Source: Lysobacter sp. ISL-50
GTDB taxonomy: Bacteria; Pseudomonadota; Gammaproteobacteria; Xanthomonadales; Xanthomonadaceae
Assembly: GCF_018612875.1 (NCBI RefSeq)
Contig: NZ_JAGGRI010000013.1
Span: 62,468-126,467, forward strand
Length of the DNA: 64,000 nt
Direction of reading: 5' to 3'
In this document: positions 46,470 through 56,572 of the stretch, piece by piece
How positions within the stretch are numbered: position 1 is the first letter of the stretch
Layout of the letters: each line of letters begins with the position of its first letter
Position numbers and translations under genes: made by a program
Notes under the pieces: generated by a model
Seen by the model: the letters and a program-made list of their open reading frames with translations, nothing else
Database searches by the model: none
Told to the model about the DNA's origin: nothing

Positions 46470-46625
46470 GCGCAGCCGCCGGTCGCAGGCCGGCTGCTGC
46501 AGTTGCTGCCGCAATGGACTCCGGCGTTTCCCGGCGTCTATCTGTATTACCCCGGCCGGCGGCAGATGCCGGCGCCTTTGCGGGCGTTCGTGGAATTTCT
46601 GCGCGAACACCAGCCGGCCGATTGA
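46470..46625 (+). pseudogene. LysR-family regulator, C-terminal remnant
   Basis: About 45 codons (RLLQLLPQWTPAFPGVYLYY, then PGRRQMPAPLRAFVEFLRE, QPAD, stop) typical of the last strand and helix of LysR sensor domains. There is no DNA-binding domain and no start codon of its own. It follows the SH3 gene stop in the same frame. This is best explained by a deletion that removed most of a LysR gene. Confidence 0.7.
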
Positions 46626-46723
46626 GCAAACCGGCGCCCGCGCACGCCGCCTGCGCGCACTGGCCGGCGTTAAACGGTGCAACTGGTTCCTCGCCGGCGG
46701 TGCCGGCCCCTTACACTGGGCCC

Positions 46724-47053
46724 ATGCCCGATACCCTGCCCCTGCTGGTGCTGAGCACCTGCCCCGACCAGACCAGCGCCGACGCGATCGCCCTGGCCCT
46801 GGTCGAGGAAGGCCTGGCCGCCTGCGTCACCCGCATCCCCGGCGCGCGCTCGACCTACCGCTGGCAGGGCCGGATCGAACATGCGACCGAGGTCCAGCTG
46901 TTGATCAAGACCCGCGTCACCGTCCACGGCGCCCTGATCAAGCGGCTCACCGAACTGCATCCGTATGAACTGCCGGAGGTCGTCGTGGTCGAACCCCGCG
47001 ACGTCTCCGAGCCTTACATGCGATGGGTCAACGAACAGACTCCCGACCGATGA
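46724..47053 (+). CDS. cutA: Divalent-cation tolerance protein CutA
   Basis: Small trimeric cytoplasmic protein of the CutA1 family, linked to copper tolerance but of unclear biochemical role. The 109-residue product has the family blocks STCPDQTSADAIALALVEEG, ACVTRIPGARSTYRWQG, EVQLLIKTR and HPYELPEVVVV. Its stop codon overlaps the dsbD start (ATGA), so the two are translationally coupled. Confidence 0.95.
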   Translation: MPDTLPLLVLSTCPDQTSADAIALALVEEGLAACVTRIPGARSTYRWQGRIEHATEVQLLIKTRVTVHGALIKRLTELHPYELPEVVVVEPRDVSEPYMRWVNEQTPDR

Positions 47054-49623
47054 CCAACCACCCGTTTCCGGGCCGGCGCCTGCGCGCCGGTCTGACCGCC
47101 CTCGCCTTCGCCGGTGTCGCCCTGCTGCTGTCCGCGCCCGCGCTGGCGGTGGACGAGCGCGACCTGTTGCCGGTGGACGAAGCCTTCGCGCTCAAGGCCG
47201 ATGCGCCCGCGCCCGATCGCATCGCGATCTCGTGGAAGATCGCCAAGGGCTATTACCTCTATCGCCATCGCATCTCGGTCAAGGCCGACGCCGGCTTCGC
47301 CGCGCAGCCGCTGCAATTGCCCAAGGGCAAGGCGCACAAGGACCAGTTCTTCGGCGACGTCGAGACTTATCACAGCGACCTCAACGCGGTGCTGCCCGGC
47401 AAGGGCCGCGGCGCCAGCACGACGCTGACGATCAAATACCAGGGCTGCGCCGAAGCCGGTGTGTGCTATCCGCCGCAGACGCGCACGCTGACCGTCGCCT
47501 TGCCCGGCGCGGCGGCGATCGCCGCGACGGCGGCGAATGCGAACGCGGCGGCAGTCGATCCGGTGCCCGCGGCCGCGCCGCTGGCGAATTTCGGCGCGCG
47601 CGCCGGCGCCTCCAGTCCGCTGCTCGGCGCCGCCTCGCCGCTGAGCGCGCCGGGCAACGCCAACGTCGGCGCGACCGAAGCGCTGCCGCTGCCGCCGGAA
47701 CAGGCCTTCGGCTTCGAAGCCATCGCCCAGGACGGCAACACCCTGCTGCTGCGCTTCACCCCGGCGCGCGGCTATTACCTGTATCGCGACAAGACTTCGC
47801 TGAAGACCGACAACGCCGCGATCGCCGCCGGCAAGCCGCAATGGCCGCGCGGCACCGCGCACCGCGACGAACACTTCGGCGAGGTCACCGTGTTCTTCGA
47901 ACAGATCGACGTGCCGCTGCCGCTGATCCGCCGCAGCGCCGACGCGGCGACGATCGTGCTGACCGCCGGCTTCCAGGGCTGCCAGACCGACGGCATCTGC
48001 TATCCGCCGATGACCCGCAAAATCAGCGTCGATCTGCCGGCCGGCACCGTCACCGCCGCGGCTCCCGCCGACGCCGCGAAAACCGGCGCCAGCACCGCGA
48101 CCCTGGCCGCGGCCATCGCCGCGACCGAAGCGGCCAGCGGCGACAACGCCTCCACCGCGGCCGGCGCCAACGCCGCCAGCGCCGCGTCCGACCCCGTCGC
48201 GCCCGCGCCGGCGAACGCGATCGATCAAACCGGCGCCAACGCGAATTCCAGGCTCGCCGCCGCGACCGCGGCCGCCGAAGCCAAGGCCACGCCCGCCACC
48301 GGCGCCGCCGCGCCGCAGGCCGAAGACAGCCTGCTCGCCGCCACCCTGGCCGGGCCCAATCGCTACCTGGCGCTGCTGAGTTTCTTCGGCTTCGGCCTGT
48401 TGCTCGCCTTCACTCCGTGCGTGCTGCCGATGGTGCCGATCCTGTCCGGCCTGATCGTCGGCCAGGGCCCGGGCCTGGGCGCGAAACGCGCGTTCGCGCT
48501 GTCGCTGGTGTACGTGCTGGCCAGCGCGGTGGTGTTCACCATCGCCGGCGTGATCGCCGGGCTGGTCGGCGCCAATCTGCAGATCGCCTTCCAGACGCCG
48601 TGGGTGATCGTGCTGTTCGCGCTGCTGTTCCTGGTGTTGTCGCTGTCGAGCTTCGGCCTGTACGAACTGCAGTTGCCGCACCGCCTGCGCAATCTGGTCG
48701 GCGAAGTCAGCAATCGCCAGCGCAGCGGCTCGTGGGCGGGTGTGGCGATCATGGGCGCGCTGTCGGCGCTGATCGTCGGCCCGTGTGTGGCGCCGCCGCT
48801 GGCCGCGGCGGTGCTCTACATCGGCCAGACCCGCGACCCGGTATTCGGCGGCGCGGCCTTGTTCGCGCTGGCGATGGGCATGGGTGCGCCGCTGATCGCC
48901 TTCGGCGTCGCCGCCGGCAAGGGCCTGCCGACCAGCGGGCCGTGGATGGTCGGCGTGCAGCGCGCGTTCGGGCTGGTGTTCGTCGGCATGGCGATCTGGA
49001 TGCTCGGACGCATCCTGCCCGGCCCGGCGACCTTGGCGCTGTGGGGCGCGTTGCTGATCGGCGCGGCGGTGATGATCGCGCTGCCGCTCAGCCGCGGCGC
49101 GTTCGGCGACGGCGTGCGAGGACTGGGCTGGATCGCGGCGCTGCTGCTGGGCCTGACCGGCGCGGTGCAGATCGTCGGCGCGCTGGCCGGCAGTACCGAC
49201 CCGCTGCGCCCGCTCGCCGGCCTGCGCGGCGGCGCGGCCGCGCATCCGGCCGAACTGCCGTTCCGCAAGATCAAGTCCAGCGAAGACCTCGACCGCGAAA
49301 TCGCCGCCGCGCAGAGCGCCGGCCGGCCGCTGATGCTCGACTTCTATGCCGACTGGTGCGTGGCCTGCAAGGAGATGGAGAAGTACACCTTCCCCGAACC
49401 GCAGGTGCATCAGGCATTGGACGGCTTCGTCCTGCTCAAGGCCGACGTCACCGCCAACGACGATCTCGATCAGGCGCTGATGAAGCGGCTGGGCATCATC
49501 GGCCCGCCGATGACGCTGTACTTCGCCCACGGCGCCGAACGCCGCGACCTGCGCCTGGTCGGTTTCGAAAAAGCCCCCGAGTTCGCCCAACGCGCCGCGC
49601 GTGCGCGCGAAGCGGCGCGCTGA
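47050..49623 (+). CDS. dsbD: Thiol:disulphide interchange protein DsbD with duplicated alpha domain
   Basis: Inner-membrane protein carrying electrons from cytoplasmic thioredoxin to periplasmic thiol proteins. The 857-residue product is much longer than the ~565-residue E. coli protein because it has two periplasmic alpha domains. One is at residues ~35-150 with Cys pair C133/C139 (QGCAEAGVCYPP). One is at ~210-330 with C311/C317 (QGCQTDGICYPP). A ~100-residue Ala-rich linker follows. The membrane beta domain has C457 (FTPCVLP) and C579 (GPCVAPP). The gamma thioredoxin domain has CVAC (C770/C773). ATG 47050 overlaps the cutA stop. tlpA follows 9 bases downstream. Confidence 0.96.
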   Translation: MTNHPFPGRRLRAGLTALAFAGVALLLSAPALAVDERDLLPVDEAFALKADAPAPDRIAISWKIAKGYYLYRHRISVKADAGFAAQPLQLPKGKAHKDQFFGDVETYHSDLNAVLPGKGRGASTTLTIKYQGCAEAGVCYPPQTRTLTVALPGAAAIAATAANANAAAVDPVPAAAPLANFGARAGASSPLLGAASPLSAPGNANVGATEALPLPPEQAFGFEAIAQDGNTLLLRFTPARGYYLYRDKTSLKTDNAAIAAGKPQWPRGTAHRDEHFGEVTVFFEQIDVPLPLIRRSADAATIVLTAGFQGCQTDGICYPPMTRKISVDLPAGTVTAAAPADAAKTGASTATLAAAIAATEAASGDNASTAAGANAASAASDPVAPAPANAIDQTGANANSRLAAATAAAEAKATPATGAAAPQAEDSLLAATLAGPNRYLALLSFFGFGLLLAFTPCVLPMVPILSGLIVGQGPGLGAKRAFALSLVYVLASAVVFTIAGVIAGLVGANLQIAFQTPWVIVLFALLFLVLSLSSFGLYELQLPHRLRNLVGEVSNRQRSGSWAGVAIMGALSALIVGPCVAPPLAAAVLYIGQTRDPVFGGAALFALAMGMGAPLIAFGVAAGKGLPTSGPWMVGVQRAFGLVFVGMAIWMLGRILPGPATLALWGALLIGAAVMIALPLSRGAFGDGVRGLGWIAALLLGLTGAVQIVGALAGSTDPLRPLAGLRGGAAAHPAELPFRKIKSSEDLDREIAAAQSAGRPLMLDFYADWCVACKEMEKYTFPEPQVHQALDGFVLLKADVTANDDLDQALMKRLGIIGPPMTLYFAHGAERRDLRLVGFEKAPEFAQRAARAREAAR

Positions 49624-49632
49624 GGCGGCGCG

Positions 49633-50232
49633 GTGGCCATTCCCTCCGCGCTGAAGATCGTGCTGATCGCCGCCGCCGCGGGCGCGCTGGGCGTGTTCGC
49701 CGGGCAGTGGGTCAGCGGCAACGGCTGGCTGATGCGCACCGACCTGGGCCAGCGCGTAATGCAGGAACGCATGGAGCGCGACTCGCCCAAGCCGCCGGCC
49801 GATCTCGCCGTGGCCGCGCGCGGCGCGGCGATGCCGCCGCTGCGATTGCAGGGCCTGGACAGGCAGCCGGTGCAGTTGCCGCAGGCCTATGCCGGGCGCC
49901 CGATCCTGATCAACATCTGGGCCAGCTGGTGCGGGCCGTGCATCAAGGAAATGCCCGAGCTCAGCCGCTACGCCAAGGGCCAGGGCGCGGACGGCACGCA
50001 AGTGGTCGGCATCGCCCTGGACAACGCCGCCGACGTCGCCGCGTTCCTGCAACGCGTGCCGGTCGGCTACCCGATCCTGCTCGACACCCCGGGCCCGCGC
50101 GATGCCGGCGTGCAGTTGGGCAACCTCAAGGGCGTGCTGCCCTACAGCGTGCTGATCGGCGCCGACGGCAAGCTGGTCAAACAGCGGATCGGGCCGTTCG
50201 AGGACGGCGAGATCGAAGGCTGGGCGAACTGA
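49633..50232 (+). CDS. TlpA-family membrane-anchored thioredoxin
   Basis: Periplasmic thiol reductase of 199 residues. One N-terminal membrane anchor (IVLIAAAAGALGVFAGQWV) is followed by a thioredoxin fold with active site WASWCGPCIKEMPEL. The GTG start has GAGG in front and lies 9 bases after dsbD, so DsbD is its likely electron donor. Possible clients include cytochrome c or other exported Cys proteins; none are adjacent. Confidence 0.93.
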   Translation: MAIPSALKIVLIAAAAGALGVFAGQWVSGNGWLMRTDLGQRVMQERMERDSPKPPADLAVAARGAAMPPLRLQGLDRQPVQLPQAYAGRPILINIWASWCGPCIKEMPELSRYAKGQGADGTQVVGIALDNAADVAAFLQRVPVGYPILLDTPGPRDAGVQLGNLKGVLPYSVLIGADGKLVKQRIGPFEDGEIEGWAN

Positions 50233-50549
50233 TCCCTCGGCGCGACAGGGCCCGCGCACCGATCTGCGACCGCGGCCGCAACATGAACGAGCCCCAGGCC
50301 CGCCCGCCGCCCCCCGGTCGTGTTCGAATGGAGTTCGGTGGAATTTCGCAGTTACGCGGCGGCATGCCGCCAACGGTGGCGAACGGGCACCGAAAATTCA
50401 CCTGTCGCGCCGATCCTGCCGGCATTTAGAGCCACCACTCAAACAACCGCTTAAATCGCGGCAACTTCGCCGATTTGGCGGGCAACTCCTGGACAGCTGA
50501 GCGGCCATCACGCAAACTGCCGCCCTTTGAAGGCAACCGCCCGGTCCCG
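50233..50549. other. Intergenic region upstream of aroQ
   Basis: 317 bases, no convincing gene. It must contain the aroQ-accBC promoter; the stretch 50420-50470 is less GC-rich, but no clear pair of hexamers is visible. Confidence 0.55.
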
Positions 50550-50990
50550 ATGGCCAAGCTCCTGGTCCTGCACGGCCCCAACCTCAATCTGCTCGGCACG
50601 CGCGAGCCCGAGGTCTACGGCCGCACCACCCTGGCGCAGATCGACGCTGGCCTGGGCGAACGCGCGCAGGCCGCCGGGCACGCCCTGGAGAGCCTGCAGT
50701 CCAACGCCGAGCACGTCCTGGTGGACCGCATCCAGGCCGCGCGCGGCGACGGCACCGCCCTGATCCTGATCAACCCGGCCGCCTTCACCCACACCAGCGT
50801 GGCCATCCGCGACGCCCTGGCGGCGGTGGCGATCCCCTTCATCGAGATCCACCTGTCCAACCCGCATACCCGCGAAGACTTCCGCCGCCACAGCTACTTC
50901 AGCGACCTGGCCCTCGGCGTGGTCTGCGGCTTCGGCGCCGATAGTTACCGCTACGCACTCGAAGCCGCAATCAAGCGGCTGGCACCCTGA
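50550..50990 (+). CDS. aroQ: Type II 3-dehydroquinate dehydratase
   Basis: Shikimate-pathway enzyme converting 3-dehydroquinate to 3-dehydroshikimate. The 146-residue product has the signature [20 protein letters not shown] with the catalytic Arg and Tyr, the [16 protein letters not shown] stretch, and the catalytic His in [13 protein letters not shown] 50550 matches the family N-terminus. It precedes accB by 64 bases on the same strand, the common aroQ-accB-accC order. Confidence 0.97.
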   Translation: MAKLLVLHGPNLNLLGTREPEVYGRTTLAQIDAGLGERAQAAGHALESLQSNAEHVLVDRIQAARGDGTALILINPAAFTHTSVAIRDALAAVAIPFIEIHLSNPHTREDFRRHSYFSDLALGVVCGFGADSYRYALEAAIKRLAP

Positions 50991-51054
50991 TCCCCCATTC
51001 GCCCGGACCGCCTCGCGCGGCCCGCACCCAAGATCCAAACCAGAGGCCCGCTTC

Positions 51055-51534
51055 ATGGACCTGCGCAAAATCAAGAAACTGATCGACCTGCTCGAGGAAT
51101 CCAACCTCGCCGAGATCGAGATCAAGGAAGGCGAGGAATCCGTCCGCCTGGCCCGCACGCCCAAGGGCGGCTACGCGATGGCGCAGCCGATGTACGCGCC
51201 GCAGCCCGAGCAACCGCGCGCGTCGCAGCCGATGCCGATGCAGTCGCCGACCGAAGCGGCCACCGGCGGCAGCGCCAAGCCCATCAGCGACCTGCCCGAC
51301 GGCCACGTCGTGCGCGCGCCGATGGTCGGCACCTTCTACACCTCGCCGGCGCCGGACAAGCCGTCCTTCGTCGCCGTCGGCCAGGCGGTCAAGGCCGGCG
51401 ACACGCTGGGCATCATCGAAGCGATGAAGATGTTCAACCCGATCGAAGCCGACGTATCCGGCACGGTGCTCAAGGTCATGGCCGAAAGCGGCCAGCCGAT
51501 CGAGTTCGATCAGCCGTTGTTCGTGATCGGCTGA
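51055..51534 (+). CDS. accB: Biotin carboxyl carrier protein of acetyl-CoA carboxylase
   Basis: Carries biotin between the carboxylase and transferase of acetyl-CoA carboxylase, first step of fatty-acid synthesis. The 159-residue product has an N-terminal helical region ([20 protein letters not shown]), a Pro/Gln-rich flexible linker (about 45-68), and the biotinyl domain with EAMKM, modified Lys at 125. It normally forms a tight operon with accC, but here a 452-base element with its own gene lies between them. Confidence 0.98.
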   Translation: MDLRKIKKLIDLLEESNLAEIEIKEGEESVRLARTPKGGYAMAQPMYAPQPEQPRASQPMPMQSPTEAATGGSAKPISDLPDGHVVRAPMVGTFYTSPAPDKPSFVAVGQAVKAGDTLGIIEAMKMFNPIEADVSGTVLKVMAESGQPIEFDQPLFVIG

Positions 51535-51548
51535 TCGCCGATCGCGAC

Positions 51549-52000
51549 GGGAATAGGGAATGGGGAATGGGGAATCGGGAATCGTCGAAGCGGCCCCACG
51601 AGGGCCTGGAGGTCTGGCGCGACGCCATGGATCTCGTGGAGACGATTTACCGATTCTCGGCCCGATTTCCCGACAGCGAGCGGTTCGGCCTGACCTCACA
51701 ACTGCGCAGGGCGGCGATCAGCGTTCCGTCGAACGTGGCGGAAGGCGCGGCACGGCGCTCTACAAAGGAATATCTGCGTTTCCTTTCGATCGCCCGAGGC
51801 TCGCTTTCGGAATTGGATACGCAGCAGCAGATCGCCGTGCGCCTTGGATTCGCCGAACCATCGCCGCCGCTCAACGAATTGATCGATCGAGTATTCGCGA
51901 AGCTCACCGGCTTGATGAACGTACTCAGCAAGCGCGAGGCATCGTCATGAAAAACCGTATGCGCTTTTACGATTCCCGATTCCCCATTCCCCATTCCCGA
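51549..52000. mobile_element. Heptamer-arm element carrying a four-helix-bundle gene, between accB and accC
   Basis: Left arm 51549-51584 and right arm 51971-52000 are built of GGGAATn heptamers. They are perfect reverse complements over about 30 bases, and both continue inward through a similar AAGCG edge (51588-51592 and GCGCTT 51961-51966). The interior is one gene whose start codon lies in the left arm. The empty copy in the groES-groEL spacer shares arms and edges. No transposase is encoded, so mobilisation would need a factor in trans or an unknown mechanism. The term mobile element is an inference. Confidence 0.65.
51567..51950 (+). CDS. Four-helix-bundle protein (23S rRNA intervening-sequence/S23 family)
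   Basis: 127-residue basic helical protein of the family found in 23S rRNA intervening sequences, related to the Avd accessory proteins of diversity-generating retroelements. Family blocks: HEGLEVWRDAMDLVETIYRF, FGLTSQLRRAAISVPSNVAE, and STKEYLRFLSIARGSLSELD. The first residues MGNRES are encoded by the left heptamer arm, as is the ribosome-binding purine run. Function is unknown; nucleic-acid binding is likely given Avd relatives. It is flanked by accB (33 bases before) and accC (63 bases after) on the same strand. Confidence 0.9.
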   Translation: MGNRESSKRPHEGLEVWRDAMDLVETIYRFSARFPDSERFGLTSQLRRAAISVPSNVAEGAARRSTKEYLRFLSIARGSLSELDTQQQIAVRLGFAEPSPPLNELIDRVFAKLTGLMNVLSKREASS

Positions 52001-52013
52001 ACTTGGCACCCAA

Positions 52014-53381
<1,368 letters not shown>

Positions 53382-53440
53382 TCCGGCGGGCCCGTCGCGC
53401 GGTTTTGCGATGGGGTCGCGGAGCTTCCTGAGCGGTGACG

Positions 53441-53475
53441 AAAGCCCCTTCGCGAGAAGGGGCTTTTTGTTTTTG
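53441..53475 (+). terminator. Rho-independent terminator after accC
   Basis: Stem AAAGCCCCTTC / GAAGGGGCTTT with a GCGA tetraloop, followed by TTGTTTTTG. It ends just where the REP array begins. Confidence 0.93.
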
Positions 53476-54436
53476 TGGGAGGGCCCTTCAGGCCCGATGC
53501 CTTTCGTTCAAAGGCCAGGAAGCTTCGATGCGAGCGGAAACAAAAGCATCGGGCCTGAAGGCCCTCCCACAAAAGACTTCGCGAATCCGCGGACTCATTC
53601 GCAACGACGAGGTTTCTTGTGGGAGGGCCCTTCAGGCCCGATGCCTTTCGTTCAAAAGCCGGGAAGCTTCGATGCGAGCGGAAACAAAAGCATCGGGCCT
53701 GAAGGCCCTCCTACAAAAGACTTCGCGAATCCGCGGACTCATTCGCAACGACGAGGTTTCTTGTGGGAGGGCCCTTCAGGCCCGATGCCTTTCGTTCAAA
53801 AGCCGGGAAGCTTCGGTGCGAGCGGAAACAAAAGCATCGGGCCTGAAGGCCCTCCTACAAAAGACTTCGCGAATCGCGGACTCATTCGCAACGACGAGGT
53901 TTCTTGTGGGAGGGCCCTTCAGGCCCGATGCCTCTCGATCAAAGGCCAGGAAGCTTCAGTGCGATCTGAAACAAAAGCATCGGGCCTGAAGGCCCTCCTA
54001 CAAAAGACTTCGCGAATCCGCGGACTCATTCGCAACGACGAGGTTTCTTGTGGGAGGGCCCTTCAGGCCCGATGCCTTTCGTTCAAAAGCCGGGAAGCTT
54101 CGATGCGACCGGAAACAAAAGCATCGGGCCTGAAGGCCCTCCCACAAAAGACTTCGCGAATCCGCGGACTCATTCGCAACGACGAGGTTTCTTGTGGGAG
54201 GGCCCTTCAGGCCCGATGCCTTTCGTTCAAAAGCCGGGAAGCTTCGATGCGAGCGGAAACAAAAGCATCGGGCCTGAAGGCCCTCCTACAAAAGACTTCG
54301 CGAATCCGCGGACTCATTCGCAACGACGAGGTTTCTTGTGGGAGGGCCCTTCAGGCCCGATGCCTTTCGTTCAAAAGCCGGGAAGCTTCGGTGCGAGCGG
54401 AAACAAAAGCATCGGGCCTGAAGGCCCTCCTACAAA
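53475..54436. repeat. Tandem REP array, seven 144-bp units
   Basis: Units start (GTGGGAGGG) at 53475, 53619, 53763, 53906, 54050, 54194 and 54338, spaced 144, 144, 143, 144, 144 and 144. Each has a forward REP (GGGCCCTTCAGGCCCGATGC), a loop with GGAAGCTTCG, an inverted REP, and, except in the last unit, a linker with GCGAATCCGCGGACTCATTCG. Copies differ at a few positions, mostly in the loop. Because 144 is 48 codons, frames stay open across it, but the translation is repetitive and has no protein character. Confidence 0.95.
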
Positions 54437-54613
54437 AGATTTCGTGCTTTTGCAGCGGATGCGGACAACCGGCATCCCGCCACGGCTTACCGCGATCGGA
54501 TCAGACGCGACCGCGCGGCCCGGAGCCTTGCGCCCCGGCCATGGCACCCACCCGCGACAGCCGCCCGCCGCGCGCAAGCGGCGCGCATGCATCGGCGACA
54601 GAACCGGCAAGGA

Positions 54614-55072
54614 TCAATTCGCCGCTTCCAGCCAGGTCGCCATTTCCTGTACGTCGGTCTCGGTCAGGTCCGATGCGCCGGGCACGTTGCGCGGCTGGTT
54701 CGAGCGCTTGCCGCTCTTGCCCGCCGCCACCTGGGTGCCCGGAATCGGCTGCACGCCGCCGGTGGACGAGGGGCTGACGACCATCACGTACTCGCTGGAG
54801 CCGTCGGGCCACACCACCTTGAAGGTGCTGCCCGGCGGCAGCGACGAGAACGGCGCGCCGCTCTGCGCGCGGTAGACCGCCGCGATCTGCGCCGCGCTGA
54901 GCGAGCGCTGTTCGGCCTTGGAGTCCACCGAGGTCACCGCCACCTGCGACAGGTCGCGATAGTCCTCGCCGAACACATCGATCATTACGCCCGCGGCGCC
55001 GACCGAGTAGGCGCTCAACAACAGCGCCCAGAACCCGACCTTGGCCGTGCTTATCACGTGCTCGCGTTTCAT
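54614..55072 (-). CDS. Hypothetical membrane-anchored protein
   Basis: 152 residues, family not recognised. One N-terminal hydrophobic segment (VGFWALLLSAYSVGAAGVMI) is followed by a probably periplasmic part with FKVVWPDGSSEYVMVVSP and an acidic C-terminal helix. The start ATG at 55072 overlaps the stop of the upstream gene (ATGA), so the two are coupled and probably act together. GAGAGGACGAA precedes the start. Confidence 0.75.
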   Translation of the reverse strand: MKREHVISTAKVGFWALLLSAYSVGAAGVMIDVFGEDYRDLSQVAVTSVDSKAEQRSLSAAQIAAVYRAQSGAPFSSLPPGSTFKVVWPDGSSEYVMVVSPSSTGGVQPIPGTQVAAGKSGKRSNQPRNVPGASDLTETDVQEMATWLEAAN

Positions 55073-56091
55073 TTCGTCCTCTCTTCGCCAGTCAGCGAAT
55101 CGACCATTTCCTGCACCACGTCCGCCCCCTGACGCGGGATCGCCGCGTCGTAAACGAAACTTGCGAAATCCTGCTGCGGGTCTTGCGAGCAAATGCCGCC
55201 GTTGGCGCAGTAGGAGGTCATCAACGAGCCCTTGGGACCGCAGTCCTGGCCCAATTTGCATGCCGCGAGCTGCCAGGCCAGTTCGGCGAACTGGGTGCCG
55301 GCGACGCGGTTGTATCCGAATCCGGCGCTGCGCCCGTTGGAGGCGATGCCCATGCCCGGCGCCAGCGCGGAATACGCCTCCGCGTCCTTGGAGCGCACCA
55401 CGCGATCGACCAGGTTCTGTCGGTATTCCTCGGTCTCCTCCAAGGGCTTGCCGGCGGCCAGCAGCGAGGCTTCGGCGGGCAGGCTGCCGGCCTTGGCCGC
55501 TTCGGTGCGCTTGACCACGATCATCGAGTAGCTGAGGTTGTCCTCGGGCGCGAAGCGCGCGCAGCGCTGGCTTACGCGCGCGCGCGCGGCCGCCATCGCG
55601 GCGGAGCTGCGCATCTTCATCGCATCGATCGTGCGGGTGTCGTTGCTGTAATCGACCGGCGCGTTGGAATAGTTCGCGCAGTAGTCGTACACGCGCGTCA
55701 GCAGCCAGATCGCCTCCGGCTCGCCGGCGTCGGCGCGCGTGCGCAGCGTCTGCGCATAGGCGTACAGGTCCGGCGCCTGTTCGAACTGCTGACGCAGCGG
55801 CGATTGCGCCGGCAGGTGCGCTTTGCTGCGCGGCGCGGGAGCGCGGATCGTGTCGTCGCGGCCCAGGTCGCCCTGCCGCGCCGACGGCTGGGGCCGCGCC
55901 TGCGGCGACTGGCCGATCTCCGGCGCTGCCACAGCGGTGTCGTCCGGCACGCCGCCGCGGCCGGCATAGACGAAAGCGCCGGCCAGCAGGGTCAGGCCCA
56001 CGAACGCGGCCAGCGAACGCCCGCTCACGCGCGCGACCGCCGGTCTTTCATGCGGAGTCTGCAGGTAGCCGGTCGTGTAGGCATCGGACAT
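55069..56091 (-). CDS. Hypothetical single-span membrane protein
   Basis: 340 residues, family not recognised. One membrane segment at residues 23-43 (GRSLAAFVGLTLLAGAFVYA) leaves a long periplasmic region. That region starts Pro/Gln-rich and then is helical, with several Cys (YDYCANYSN, VSQRCARFA, LAACKLGQDCGPKG, SYCANGGICSQ) that could form disulphides. I chose ATG 56091. It is translationally coupled to the 152-residue gene. Presence in a DsbD-rich species fits exported disulphide proteins, but no function can be given. Confidence 0.75.
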   Translation of the reverse strand: MSDAYTTGYLQTPHERPAVARVSGRSLAAFVGLTLLAGAFVYAGRGGVPDDTAVAAPEIGQSPQARPQPSARQGDLGRDDTIRAPAPRSKAHLPAQSPLRQQFEQAPDLYAYAQTLRTRADAGEPEAIWLLTRVYDYCANYSNAPVDYSNDTRTIDAMKMRSSAAMAAARARVSQRCARFAPEDNLSYSMIVVKRTEAAKAGSLPAEASLLAAGKPLEETEEYRQNLVDRVVRSKDAEAYSALAPGMGIASNGRSAGFGYNRVAGTQFAELAWQLAACKLGQDCGPKGSLMTSYCANGGICSQDPQQDFASFVYDAAIPRQGADVVQEMVDSLTGEERTK

Positions 56092-56572
56092 CAAGTGCGT
56101 GACTCGGGATCCTGGCGGGCGGACGGCGGCGGCGCGGGGCCGGCACGGACGTGATGGCCGCCGTACCGGACCGGCCACGCGGGCTGGAGAGGCACATCGG
56201 CTCATCGTTGAGGCACCGATGATAAGTCAAGCTCCCGACAGATGTCCGCGTCCATATAAAATGTGCCAGACATCACGATGCGGGCATGCCCGGCCTGAAC
56301 AGGTCGGCGCAGCCGATACAGGGCGCGGACCAGGCGCCGCATGGAATCCGGCCTAAGCGCCCGCGCACGCTTGCCTGGCGCGTTACGCGGCCGGGATCTG
56401 CCGGGGCCCTGTTCAGCCCAGGCAGCCCACGACGCGGCCGCCAAGCCCGCCGCAGCGGCCGCTTCCACCCGCAAGACCCCGCCGCCCACGACACGCGAGC
56501 CCGCCGCGCGCTATCTGATCGCGGCCAAACGGGTCAATAATGGCCGCCGCTTTCGATCACCCACCGCGCCTC
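56092..56572. other. Intergenic region upstream of prmA
   Basis: 481 bases between divergent genes. An AT-rich patch at 56240-56265 (TATAAA on the plus strand, TTTTATAT on the minus strand) is the likely promoter area. The rest is GC-rich without convincing reading frames. Confidence 0.55.

Noticed and set aside
44288..46700. Upstream part of the long frame ending in cutA
   Set aside because: It is antisense to the AcvB-like gene and out of frame with the SH3 gene. Only the last 109 codons are CutA.
47014..50373. 1119-codon minus-strand frame opposite dsbD and tlpA
   Set aside because: Antisense shadow. The sense strand has full DsbD and TlpA domains.
53410..54777. 455-codon plus-strand frame across the REP array
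   Set aside because: It stays open only because each unit is 48 codons. The translation is a repeat of the REP sequence with no protein character, and other frames are also open.
56254..56270. Sigma-54 promoter (TGGCAC on the minus strand)
   Set aside because: The -12 GC is absent at the required spacing, so a sigma-70 AT-rich promoter is more likely.
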